Shown here one piece after another: positions 45,001-53,419 of a stretch of DNA of 64,000 nucleotides. A program made the translations under genes and the position numbers. Positions within the stretch are counted from its first letter, which is position 1, and the number at the start of each line of letters is the position of its first letter. The notes under the pieces were generated by a model. That model saw only the letters and a program-made list of their open reading frames with translations. It was not told where the DNA came from and did not search any database. The stretch comes from Janthinobacterium sp. PAMC25594 (lineage in GTDB: Bacteria; Pseudomonadota; Gammaproteobacteria; Burkholderiales; Burkholderiaceae_D), in the NCBI RefSeq assembly GCF_019443505.1, contig NZ_CP080377.1, positions 5,952,001 through 6,016,000 of the forward strand, in the 5' to 3' direction.

Positions 45001-45284
45001 GTATTTTTCACTTCGGGGTAGACAAGAAATTAGACGCATTATCAGAGTCAACAAGGGTGCGGCGCAGACTAGTTGTTGAGGACGCCAAAGAAAAATTTGG
45101 ATTCTCATTCTCGAAGCAGGAGTTCCAAAGTATTATTCATAGTCATTTACATATGATATGTATCCGGCTTATTGAAAATAATCCCCGTGCACATGAGGTG
45201 CTGGTTTACGATATTTTAGAGCGAATATATAGAGCTGCGATTGGAAAGGCTAAATCGTCATTTTCATTGCGGGTGCAATCTTGA
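42069..45284 (+). CDS. lanB: Full-length lantibiotic dehydratase LanB
   Basis: A 1071-aa class I dehydratase that activates Ser/Thr with glutamyl-tRNA and eliminates glutamate. The N-terminal glutamylation domain is recognised by RYLNRMCFRSTPFGLFSSVS and later HAEICYMPSGTIGNVLNRP; the C-terminal elimination (SpaB_C) domain by DDWFFIRYADPKPHIRLRIF and YEREIARYGGAKLI. Both domains are in one protein, so this is not a split LanB. Very AT-rich. Its stop overlaps the TTG start of the HlyD-type gene, confirming one operon. Confidence 0.95.
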   Translation: MTKSAKFSNDKFFILRSPFLPENTWKEYKDHAHSLEISTPLDQWDARAQSAKKQFAHGVVAEAIFIASQNLYHRLSESTWETKTESGRKLLLAFERYLNRMCFRSTPFGLFSSVSHGTVKNTEEKRIYSTFSGDSTGTKKVRIDVAYLQELRNYILLKFGEKFKYSANRSIWYQGNNIKFTEWMDASGSGRNYSSAEIDYHPIIESIIIYCTNEKFYAKEIAIEISKNYNSYSSQVIDALIKDLIASQLLLPALSIDLFSPNPTIPFSEHLLKISECREIGEKLMEIDQEIATISCGGLEAINIYKNINKKLSGIFPVKKNTPLLRIDCFRTKPEFSLSEDYCKKLTADLEELMIRFAEKDLSLNSIEQTFKEKYGSSAVPISEMLDDSDFISKLGNVFVPDSIGKFGINSSENAQNYSRNYGLRQFDQFLVERLLAAQSSSNNAVINITKEDVLKWPKRGSNFCENIFTIMTVLPKTGGDLIDTKTWLQGISNSDVGTWGGRFCYGNADLESSLRNSKFKDDTSSDAPIHAEICYMPSGTIGNVLNRPLIYPYRINLIEGDIQDINFEIALSDLLIKFNNGEMQLWSKKIDKRVIPHMTSAHSQDHSGNIAAYSFLRSLESYSKYVVYFGWSNFFSQYSYLPRIEYENIILAPARWLVGPNDIKIKKTSTEDENKKKFRSYLEEIKIANSVELKEFDNTLILNYKDEIDFEQIYKSYKKFRKLILREVVVQDESNLVRHEVLLPIKTQTLLKDVTAVDNMAAKNRVQADAEKARDLVHAPMSEVVYVKIYMKESSIDKFLSEECAEIISSCRQHKLADDWFFIRYADPKPHIRLRIFTNTVGSISKIVEAIIVKLDQLNDQNMIESYCFSLYEREIARYGGAKLISFSEKLFSLDSDIAINIISKSDIFRNRLVAAAWSCTSFLNDLGCNPEAAYAIVKNKAESYRSEFRITRWQRELMGKDFRENYRETISTIEDGIFHFGVDKKLDALSESTRVRRRLVVEDAKEKFGFSFSKQEFQSIIHSHLHMICIRLIENNPRAHEVLVYDILERIYRAAIGKAKSSFSLRVQS

Positions 45285-46543
45285 ACGAATTGTTTCGTAA
45301 AGAGGCTGTTGAGGCACGCAAGCCTAAGTGGCTGGGTGAAATTATCGTTATTCAGCCGCCATCGTCACGGATTGTTAGCATTTTGACGTTAATAATATTA
45401 ACAGCACTATTCTTTCTTTTATTTTTTGGAACGTATACTCGTCGAACAACAGTTCCAGGAAAGCTAATGCCTGTCGAAGGTCTGGTTCAAATTTTCGCTA
45501 TCCAATCTGGTATAGTTGCCGAAAAGAGATTTAAAGAAGGAGAGTTACTGGAAAAGGGACAACCGATGTACCTTATATCTGGAGAAAGAAGAAATGAAGC
45601 TCAGGTTGAATCACAAATGGCGATTAGTCATGAGCTAATGAATAGACAAAAATTTCTGGAAAATGAAATTAATTCTAAGAGCCTAGTTTTGCGCGATTAT
45701 GATCGTAGGATCGGCAGAACTATTTCGAATATCCGGTTAGAGCTACAGAAAGTCGAAGAACAGATTCAAGTCCAAGCCGAGAGAATTGAATTAGAAAACG
45801 CTGCTCTATCAAGATTTCGACAACTTTTTGAGACAGGATATTTTTCAAAAGAACAATGGAGACAAAAACAAGGGGAATATTTGGATCAGAAAAATAGGAT
45901 CAGCGCTCTGGAACGGGAACGTATGATCCTGTTGCGCAATATAGAAGAGAAGAATGATGAGTTAGTAGTTGCAAAAGAAAATAATATTGCCGAGGCTTCT
46001 GTCTTAAGTCGACAGTTATCTTTGAATATTCAGGAATTAGGTGAAAGCGAAGTGCGAAGGATGCAAATAGTGACTGCTCCGGTAGCTGGTATCGCTACGG
46101 CGATTATTGCAAACGTGGGTCAGACTACGAATGGAAATTCACTGATGGCAAGTATCGTTCCTAAGAATTCCAAGCTGGAGGCACGGCTGTATGCACCAAG
46201 TAGTGCGATTGGCTTTATTAAATCCGGAATGATTGTACGTTTGCGCTATGAAGCGTATCCATTCCAGCGATTTGGGCAAGCTATTGGAAAAGTGATTTCT
46301 GTTTCCAGAGCGCCATCAGTGACGTCTGAGTTAAAGGAAATCCAGCGTGAGAATTCTCAAGCATTAATTTCAAATTATGAAATAATAGTTGAGTTGGAAA
46401 AACAAAGCATTTTGGTCGATGGACACAATGTCCCTTTACCACCAGGTATGACATTGCAAGCGGATATTCTAGCAGAGACTCGTAAGTTGTATCAATGGAT
46501 GTTTGTACCATTTGCTGAGCTGAATGCCATTCGTAGTAACTAA
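45281..46543 (+). CDS. HlyD-family periplasmic adaptor for peptide export
   Basis: A 420-aa membrane-fusion protein that joins the C39-ABC exporter to an outer-membrane channel. It has one N-terminal TM helix (IVSILTLIILTALFFLLFFG), a beta/lipoyl half (GIVAEKRFKEGELLEKGQPM), a long helical hairpin (about residues 105-250) and the second half with VTAPVAGIATAIIANVGQ. The start is TTG 45281, overlapping the lanB stop as TTGA. The cluster has no TolC gene, so a host TolC must be used. Confidence 0.92.
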   Translation: MNELFRKEAVEARKPKWLGEIIVIQPPSSRIVSILTLIILTALFFLLFFGTYTRRTTVPGKLMPVEGLVQIFAIQSGIVAEKRFKEGELLEKGQPMYLISGERRNEAQVESQMAISHELMNRQKFLENEINSKSLVLRDYDRRIGRTISNIRLELQKVEEQIQVQAERIELENAALSRFRQLFETGYFSKEQWRQKQGEYLDQKNRISALERERMILLRNIEEKNDELVVAKENNIAEASVLSRQLSLNIQELGESEVRRMQIVTAPVAGIATAIIANVGQTTNGNSLMASIVPKNSKLEARLYAPSSAIGFIKSGMIVRLRYEAYPFQRFGQAIGKVISVSRAPSVTSELKEIQRENSQALISNYEIIVELEKQSILVDGHNVPLPPGMTLQADILAETRKLYQWMFVPFAELNAIRSN

Positions 46544-46587
46544 AGTAGAGTTAGCAATATTAATGTAAATTCAGGTTAATTAAAACG

Positions 46588-48690
46588 ATGTCAATTTTTG
46601 AAAAAATTTCCCTGGGGAAATCCTCTAAAACTCCGCTTATTTTGCAAATCGAAGCTGCTGAATGTGGATTGGCATGTTTGGCAATGATCTCAGGTCACTA
46701 TCAAAATCATTTAGATTTATCCACTATGAGAGGAAAATATACGTTTTCCTTGAAAGGAGCGTCGCTAGCACAGGTGATTCATGTGGCCGAGAAACTTAAA
46801 TTAGGAACACGTCCAGTTCGGTTAGAAATAGAAGATCTTCCAGAGTTACGCCTGCCATGTATTTTACATTGGAACTTTAATCATTTTGTAGTTCTGACAA
46901 ATGTATCGAAAGATCGAATAACGATATTAGATCCAGCATTCGGTGAGCGAATAATAGGTCGGGCCGAAGTTGGCCTTTCATTTACGGGAATCGCATTGGA
47001 GTTATGGCCCAATCCTGAGTTTGAGAAGAAAAATCCGGTTGCTCGCGTGCGTTTGAGGGATCTTATTGGATCAGTGCATGGTTTAGGAAAGTCACTATTT
47101 CAAATTCTACTGCTAGCATTTGCAATTGAAGCTTTTTCGCTAATAAGTCCATTCTTTATGACATGGGTTATAGATGACGTAGTCCTGAGTCATGATAAAT
47201 CTCTTCTGCAAGTTTTGACATTTTCATTTTTAATATTACTTATAATGCAAGTATCTATTAATACCATGCGTTCATGGTTGATAATATTTATGTCCACCTC
47301 TATAAATTTGCACTGGCGATCAAATATTTTTTCACATTTGCTGAAACTACCGATCAATTATTTTGAAAAAAGAACCTTGGGTGATGTTGTTTCTAGGTTC
47401 GAATCCATAGATCAAATACAAAGAACTTTAACCACTTCATTTTTAGAGGCTCTCCTCGATGGAGTAATGGCGACGTTAACACTATTTTTGATGTTTTACT
47501 ATAGCCCTAAAATGGCTTTAGTATCCATATCAACTGCAATTTTGTATGGAATTATTCGATGGATTTGGTTTTATCCTACCCGCATAGCCAATGAAAAACA
47601 GATAATTTGTTCAGCGAAGCAGCACACGCATTTCTTGGAGACCGTTCGTGGAGTAAAAGCGATTAAACTATTTTTAAAAAATGAAGGTAGACGCGCTGCT
47701 TGGCTTACGCTCGTAACAAACGAAATTAATGCCGGCTTACGGCTTCAAAAACTAAATCTATATTTTCGGGTAGTGAATTCGGTTGCATTTGGAGTTGAGA
47801 ATTTATTAGTCGTTGCATTAGGCGCGGTATACGTAATGGAAGGCTCGTTTACGATCGGCATTTTAATTGCTTTCATGGCATATAAAAACCAATTTTTAGG
47901 TCGTGCAAGTTCTCTTATTGACAAGGCGTTGGAGTTCAAAATGTTGCAGGTTTATGGCGAGCGGCTAGGCGATATTGTGCTCACTGAACCTGAGAATTCT
48001 GAAGTTGACGTAGTTTCCTGGCAAGGTATTGAGCTGGTCCCATCCCTCTCTGTGAGAGGTCTCAAATTTAGGTATGGTGAACAGGAACCGTGGATATTGA
48101 ATGGGGTCGATTTTGATGTAGCGTCGGGTGAGTCTGTCGCGATTGTAGGTCCGTCCGGATGTGGAAAATCGACATTGATTAATGTGTTGATAGGAACATC
48201 AACAAATAGTAGAGGAAATATTTATATCGGCGACCAAGATATAAAGAAGGTGGGAGTGAATTCGTTCAGGGAAATCGTTGGCACTGTTCTGCAAGATGAT
48301 GTACTTTTCGCCGGCTCGATCCAAGATAATATCAGTTTTTTTGATCCCGATGCTGACTCAAATTGGATTGAAGAATGCGCAAGTATTGCTGCGGTTTTGG
48401 AAGATATCAAAGCGATGCCTATGGGCTTCAATTCACTTGTGGGAGATATGGGAACGGTTCTTTCTGGTGGTCAGAAACAGCGTGTGTTATTGGCTCGAGC
48501 CTTGTATAAAAGACCAAAAATACTTTTGCTTGATGAAGCTACTAGTCATTTAGACGTCGCCTGTGAGAAAAAAGTGAATTTAGCGATATCTAAATTAAAG
48601 ATGACGAAAATAATTATAGCTCACAGGCCTGAGACAATCGCATCTGCAGACAGAGTATTAGTAATGGAAAATGGAAAGATAAAAATCTAA
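46588..48690 (+). CDS. lanT: C39-peptidase ABC exporter (bacteriocin/lanthipeptide, LanT-like)
   Basis: A 700-aa fused exporter. The N-terminal C39 protease has Gln20, catalytic Cys26 in EAAECGLACLAM, His99 in HWNFNHFVVL and Asp115 in ILDPAFG; it cuts leaders after GG, which both precursors have. Five to six TM helices follow (about residues 170-430), then the ABC domain with Walker A GPSGCGKST, signature LSGGQKQR, Walker B ILLLDEAT and the H-loop IIAHRP. All functional residues seem intact. Use of a C39 exporter with a class I LanB is typical of Gram-negative lanthipeptide clusters. Confidence 0.95.
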   Translation: MSIFEKISLGKSSKTPLILQIEAAECGLACLAMISGHYQNHLDLSTMRGKYTFSLKGASLAQVIHVAEKLKLGTRPVRLEIEDLPELRLPCILHWNFNHFVVLTNVSKDRITILDPAFGERIIGRAEVGLSFTGIALELWPNPEFEKKNPVARVRLRDLIGSVHGLGKSLFQILLLAFAIEAFSLISPFFMTWVIDDVVLSHDKSLLQVLTFSFLILLIMQVSINTMRSWLIIFMSTSINLHWRSNIFSHLLKLPINYFEKRTLGDVVSRFESIDQIQRTLTTSFLEALLDGVMATLTLFLMFYYSPKMALVSISTAILYGIIRWIWFYPTRIANEKQIICSAKQHTHFLETVRGVKAIKLFLKNEGRRAAWLTLVTNEINAGLRLQKLNLYFRVVNSVAFGVENLLVVALGAVYVMEGSFTIGILIAFMAYKNQFLGRASSLIDKALEFKMLQVYGERLGDIVLTEPENSEVDVVSWQGIELVPSLSVRGLKFRYGEQEPWILNGVDFDVASGESVAIVGPSGCGKSTLINVLIGTSTNSRGNIYIGDQDIKKVGVNSFREIVGTVLQDDVLFAGSIQDNISFFDPDADSNWIEECASIAAVLEDIKAMPMGFNSLVGDMGTVLSGGQKQRVLLARALYKRPKILLLDEATSHLDVACEKKVNLAISKLKMTKIIIAHRPETIASADRVLVMENGKIKI

Positions 48691-48724
48691 CAGATTTGTT
48701 TAAATAAATTATAATAGGAATGAT

Positions 48725-49876
48725 ATGTTAAATTTTGGAATGACAAAAGATATTTTCTTCAGTGATTTTTATGAAAAAAAGCCGTTTATAAAACGTGGTG
48801 GATACATTTCTAAGTCTATTGGATGGGATGAGGTAGATAAATGTCTATATATTGCCGAGAGTATCGGGGCAAATCTTAGAGTGCACAAAAATGGATTTGT
48901 TGAAGATTCTGCGTACATGGAGGTTTGTTCAGAGTTGGGATCTGTTAAAAACAAGTTAATAAAAATTAATTTAGCTCAATTACTGGGTGCCGGTGCATCG
49001 ATTATATATAATCGGATGGAGATATCTTCCCTTGAAATCCGATCGCTATGTAATCAGGTATCCCGATTTTCTGGTGCTGAAGCCGTTGCAAACGGATATA
49101 TCTCTTTCGGAGATAAGGAAACATTTGGTAATCATTGGGATACGCACGATGTGTTTGCAGTACAACTGTTGGGACGAAAGCGTTGGTTAGTCTATGAGCC
49201 CACTTTTCCACTTCCGTTGCCCGGCCAAACAAGTTTGAATTGCAAAGGTGATTGTCCTAGTGAGCCAGTAATTGATGAGATTCTTGAGGCTGGGGACATT
49301 TTATATATTCCTAGGGGGTGGTGGCATACGGCTGTTCCTCTTGATGAAGAGACTTTTCATGTTGCAATTGGTACCCATCCACCTAAAATTATTGATTATA
49401 TAAACTGGATTTCGAAAAATTCTCTCCCAGATTTACTGTCTTGTCGAACATCTATCCGATTAGACGATTTTAGTGCTGATAGTATGAAAAATGTAGTGGG
49501 TGATTTAGTTTCTCTTATGTTGGATGCATCCAATATACGAAACTTCCAAGAGAGTGCCGTTAGAAATGAACGATTCTCATCTGATTTTGATATATCCCGG
49601 AATTTTAGAAAGAATTCTTTGTCCGAGGTCAATAATGGAATATATAGTTTGAATTCAAAATTTCGTGGAAATCTCATAAAGTCAGCTGCGACTGTGAATG
49701 GGGTGTTTGTGAAGCAGGAACCGTTGGTTAAAAGCATAATTGAAATGCTGGCAGATTCAGAAGGTTCAATCTCTTTTGATAATTTCTGCTTGAGTAATGA
49801 AAAATATTCAAAACAGGAGGTTAGGATTGCAATTGATGATTTGTTGCATCGTGATATTGTTCAGAAGGTTAATTAA
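48725..49876 (+). CDS. JmjC/cupin Fe(II)/2-oxoglutarate oxygenase (peptide-tailoring)
   Basis: A 383-aa protein of the ribosomal-oxygenase/JmjC cupin type. The iron triad is His137-x-Asp139 in GNHWDTHD and His201 in GWWHTAVPL, within a double-stranded beta-helix that also has VQLLGRKRWLVYEP and DILYIPRGWW. The C-terminal ~120 residues are a winged-helix-like segment, as in ROX proteins. These enzymes hydroxylate side chains; placed between exporter and S41 genes in the lanthipeptide operon, the likely substrate is the precursor peptide (Asp, Asn, Pro or Arg are possible targets). It could instead modify a host protein for immunity. Confidence 0.88.
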   Translation: MLNFGMTKDIFFSDFYEKKPFIKRGGYISKSIGWDEVDKCLYIAESIGANLRVHKNGFVEDSAYMEVCSELGSVKNKLIKINLAQLLGAGASIIYNRMEISSLEIRSLCNQVSRFSGAEAVANGYISFGDKETFGNHWDTHDVFAVQLLGRKRWLVYEPTFPLPLPGQTSLNCKGDCPSEPVIDEILEAGDILYIPRGWWHTAVPLDEETFHVAIGTHPPKIIDYINWISKNSLPDLLSCRTSIRLDDFSADSMKNVVGDLVSLMLDASNIRNFQESAVRNERFSSDFDISRNFRKNSLSEVNNGIYSLNSKFRGNLIKSAATVNGVFVKQEPLVKSIIEMLADSEGSISFDNFCLSNEKYSKQEVRIAIDDLLHRDIVQKVN

Positions 49877-49878
49877 TA

Positions 49879-52128
49879 ATGAATATGGGTTATTCTCTGG
49901 AAAATTATCGTGTTATTAAATTAATAGATAGTAGATTTATTTTATTTATTTTTTCATTTTTTTTTTGCTGTCCGCCTGCTATTTCTGCCAAGTCAGATTT
50001 ACTTGATGTGGCTAGATTATGGCGCGACATAAATTATGGCCATCCTAATCTGGCAGAGGATAGGAGAATCTGGGATGTTTCCTTGATAGATGCAATACCG
50101 AAAATAGCTGCCGCTGATAATTTAACTTCGTTGGAGTCGGGGATTCGATCGCTAATGAAACCTCTTTCGGATCCTGGGGTTCGGGTTGGTTCTGACCTAC
50201 CAGACGAAAGTGATCTTGTGCAACGAAGAGAAAAATTTAAATTGATTGAGTGGATTAACCCGACTACTGCATTAATTAATTTGCATATCGGACACCCGTT
50301 AAGCGAGTCGGAATTTGAAGAAGCATTATTAAATTTGAGAAAATCTAACAATCTAATAGTTGATATTAGACCGTCTTCATATAATGAATTTTCGGTTGAT
50401 AATTTATTGATAAAATTAATTGAAGATTTAATTTCAAAGGAAATAGATATTCCAGCAGAGCAATATCGATTCAGTAGTGGGGAACGACCTATGGTTGACA
50501 ACGTACAGTCTGGTCTTTACGGCGGTGCAATTACATTAGACACTCGCCGTATTTTTCCAAGCGCTTTTGCCAGGAAAAAAAATGTCGTATTTATAGTTAA
50601 TGACGTCGGAATTATACCAAAAGCTCTTATCGCTATGCAAAAGCGCGGCAAAGCTGTTGTTATAGCAGAATTTGATAAGAATTTTCCAAGAGCCGACCCA
50701 GTAGCTACATCCTATATCGGTCCCGTTCGTGTGGAGTATTCTTCAGGACGATTAGTGGATAGGGAGGGGGTCATATCCTTCAAGCCAGACATTATATTGA
50801 AAAAAAATAGAGATGCTGGTAAATCGAGTGTTTCAGTTAAAATTGCGTTACGTTATTTTGGAAAAATTCCATCTCCATATAAATCTCGTGGCGGCCAGTT
50901 ATTTCCAATCGGCACGGAAAGATCTAAATATCTTGCTGCTCCCTATCCATCAATCGAGATACGACAGTTAGCGGCGATAAAGCTCTGGGCAGATATAGAC
51001 CAGTACAGTCCGACAAGGGAAAGTCTCGGAATATCTTGGGACGAGGCGCTGATTCAGTGTTTGAATGAAATGGAGATGGTCAATAGCGAGCTTGATTATG
51101 GAATTGCTCTCCAAAAGATGACTGCAAAAATTGGTGACAGCCATGTGCGCGTATGGAGTAAAGCCTTAAATAAATATTGGGGTCAAGGCGATTTGGGGGT
51201 GCAGTTAAGATTTATTGAAAATTCTGCAATCGTGACTGGATTAGATAATGCCTCATCCGAGGAGAAATCCTTATTTCAGATCGGCGATGAGATACTGGAG
51301 GTCAATGGAATAAAAGTTGAGAGCCAGCTAAAACGTATTTTGCCATTGGTGTCCGGTTCGACGAATGAGCGCCGAATCTTTGATGCATTAGGAAAAATGC
51401 TTAAAGGATCTGTGAATGATAACCTGAAAATTACGATAAAAAGGGGTGTGGAAAAGCGCCAGATTGATTTAAGTAGACGGGAGGTGAAGGATACGTCCAA
51501 TTCCGTGAAGTCCTCCCCTTCCACCGTGCGGTTTCTTTCGGAGACAGTCGCATACGTTGATTTGGCAAAATTAGAAAAAAGAGATGTTGATTCTATGTTT
51601 TCTAATATCGAGAAATCAGATGGTGTTATCTTCGATTTGCGAGGATATCCACTTGGTACCGCTTGGGAAATTGCTCCGCGATTGAATGTGCGTGACACAT
51701 ACGGAGGACCAAATATCTTGCAAAATTTTATTACTGCCTATTCTGGCGTAGAAAAATTAAAAATTGGCTATACTCAAAGTATTAAACGTACTGATAAGTC
51801 TATCTATCAGGGAAAAGTTGTTGTGCTTATTGATGAGGGGACTATTAGTCAAGCTGAACAATCTGCTTTGATGTTTGAGGCAGCAAATCCTGTGACATTT
51901 GTAGGAAGTCGTAGCGCTGGCACAAATGGGGATATCCGACACATTGTGCTTCCCGGGAGCGTAACAGTTTCTTTCTCAGGTTTTGAAGTACGTCATGCGG
52001 ATGGGCGGCAGCTACAGCGTGTCGGGGTCCAACCAAGCATTATTATAAAGCCCACAATAAATGGAATCCGATCTGGGCGTGATGAAGTTTTGGAGGGCGG
52101 CGTGCGATTTCTTCAAACTAGACAATAG
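49879..52128 (+). CDS. Secreted S41 peptidase with two S41-like halves
   Basis: A 749-aa exported protein: signal helix FILFIFSFFFCCPPAISA, then two related halves. The C-terminal half (about residues 355-749) is a full S41 unit with N-domain (KLWADIDQYSPTRESLG), DSHVRVW, PDZ (FQIGDEILEVNGIKV) and catalytic Ser in DEGTISQAEQ followed by GSRSAGTNGD and HADGRQLQRVGVQPSI. The N-terminal half repeats the pattern (RLWRDINYGHPNL, DPGVRVG, VVFIVNDVGIIPKAL, GRLVDREGVISFKPDI) but has no PDZ and no Ser at the nucleophile place. Last gene of the lanthipeptide operon, 2 bases after the oxygenase stop. It may trim the exported peptide or act in self-protection. Confidence 0.88.
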   Translation: MNMGYSLENYRVIKLIDSRFILFIFSFFFCCPPAISAKSDLLDVARLWRDINYGHPNLAEDRRIWDVSLIDAIPKIAAADNLTSLESGIRSLMKPLSDPGVRVGSDLPDESDLVQRREKFKLIEWINPTTALINLHIGHPLSESEFEEALLNLRKSNNLIVDIRPSSYNEFSVDNLLIKLIEDLISKEIDIPAEQYRFSSGERPMVDNVQSGLYGGAITLDTRRIFPSAFARKKNVVFIVNDVGIIPKALIAMQKRGKAVVIAEFDKNFPRADPVATSYIGPVRVEYSSGRLVDREGVISFKPDIILKKNRDAGKSSVSVKIALRYFGKIPSPYKSRGGQLFPIGTERSKYLAAPYPSIEIRQLAAIKLWADIDQYSPTRESLGISWDEALIQCLNEMEMVNSELDYGIALQKMTAKIGDSHVRVWSKALNKYWGQGDLGVQLRFIENSAIVTGLDNASSEEKSLFQIGDEILEVNGIKVESQLKRILPLVSGSTNERRIFDALGKMLKGSVNDNLKITIKRGVEKRQIDLSRREVKDTSNSVKSSPSTVRFLSETVAYVDLAKLEKRDVDSMFSNIEKSDGVIFDLRGYPLGTAWEIAPRLNVRDTYGGPNILQNFITAYSGVEKLKIGYTQSIKRTDKSIYQGKVVVLIDEGTISQAEQSALMFEAANPVTFVGSRSAGTNGDIRHIVLPGSVTVSFSGFEVRHADGRQLQRVGVQPSIIIKPTINGIRSGRDEVLEGGVRFLQTRQ

Positions 52129-52348
52129 AATTTGATTCAATCGCGGTCATTTTTACACAATTGTGATGGTTGTCTGGCCAGGTCTTGCAGACCTTCGGTA
52201 TGCGTTGACTGCTGCGGGGAGTGGTCCAGGGTTCTGTCGCATTGTTGATCAAACGGCGGAATCTTTCTGGGAGATGCGAACCGGCTTCTGGTCATCCACC
52301 AGGCAATGAGTTCCAGTCTCGATATGCCGAAGCAGATCGAGGTCGAGG
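52129..52348. other. Short stretch between the cluster and the next IS
   Basis: Contains GGTTCTGTCGCATTGTTGAT (from ~52229), which looks like an IS terminal repeat plus the start of a transposase reading frame (IS6-like by appearance), so a relic of another IS is probable. No intact gene. Confidence 0.4.
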
Positions 52349-53215
52349 GGTAATCCCCCCATTTTTAACGTGGGCTTTGAGTAGAGGCGATGCGGCAAGT
52401 GCGAGTTTCTGTTTCGGGGTAATACCGCCGATGCCCGTGTTGGGTCGGTCGTGATTGTAAGTCCATAGCCAGCTGGTGGCAAAATCTTGGATCTCTTCGA
52501 GCGAATCAAACAGGGGGTGCGCCAGCCAATCATAGCGCACCGTCCGGTTGTAGCGTTCAACGTAGGCGTTCTGTTGCGGCTGTCCTGGCTGAATAAATTC
52601 GATGTGAATGCCGCGCTTCTTGGCCCAAGCCAGCGTGACTGCGCTGATGTATTCCGGCCCATTGTCGCAGCGAATCATCCGGGGCTAGCCGCGCCATTCG
52701 ATGACCTGGTCGAGCGATCGAACAACGCGCTCGGACGGCAGCGAAAAATCCATGTCGATCACCAAGCCTTCGCGATTAAAATCATCGATCACGTTGAACA
52801 GGCGGATGCTGCGACCATCGCTCAATTGGTCGTGCATGAAGTCCATCGACCAGACCTGATTTATCGCCGTGGGAACAGCTAGAGGCAATGGCCGTTCGCG
52901 CACAAGACGCTTGCGCGGCTTGACGCGCAGGTTCAATTCGAGTATCCGGTAGATCCTGTAGACGCGCTTGTGGTTCCATTGAAAGCCCTTCACATTGCGC
53001 AGATATAGGAAGCACAGGCCGAAGCCCCAGTTGCGCTGATTGGTGGTCAGACGGACCAGCCAGTCTGCGATTACCTCGTTCTTGGCGTTGAGCTTGGCCT
53101 GGTAACGGAAGCAGGTCTGGCTGATGTCAAACGCCAGGCAAGCAAGGCTGATCGCTGCGCGCCCTTGGTCGACTACCCAGCGCGCCATCTCACGACGCTG
53201 AGATGGCGCTACCAC
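52349..53215 (-). pseudogene. IS3-family orfB with a nonsense codon
   Basis: Reads from [18 protein letters not shown] with DDE motifs in [23 protein letters not shown] and NAYVERYNRTVR. A TAG at 52685-52687 interrupts the frame between EWRG and PRMIRCDNG, where related transposases usually have Lys, so one base change explains it. The frame is open before and after. Confidence 0.85.
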
Positions 53216-53419
53216 TTTTTTGCGAGGGCCTCGGCGACGATCTCAGCTTTGAGGCGCTCTTCGGCGTACATCTTCTTCAGGCGCTTGTTCTCTTCCTCCA
53301 ATTCCTTCATACGGGCCATAAGCGAGGCATCCATGCCCCCAAACTTGGCTCGCCACTTGTAGAACGTGGCCGTACTCATGCCGTGTTCGCGGCACAGTTC
53401 TGGGATGGGGGAGCCAGCC

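Larger units (their letters stand above)
39660..52128 (+). other. Class I lanthipeptide biosynthetic gene cluster
   Basis: Eight genes: two divergent precursors, LanC, LanB, HlyD adaptor, C39-ABC exporter, JmjC oxygenase and S41 peptidase. From lanC on, all run in the same direction with overlaps or short gaps. No separate immunity (LanFEG/LanI) or regulator gene is present. Leader style and AT content differ from the host. I do not recognise the product as known. Confidence 0.88.

Noticed and set aside
51832..51930. Loss of the catalytic Lys in the S41 peptidase as evidence of inactivity
   Set aside because: The segment SQAE...GSRSAGTNGD is of a known S41 subfamily type that normally lacks Lys at this place, so the C-terminal half is probably active.
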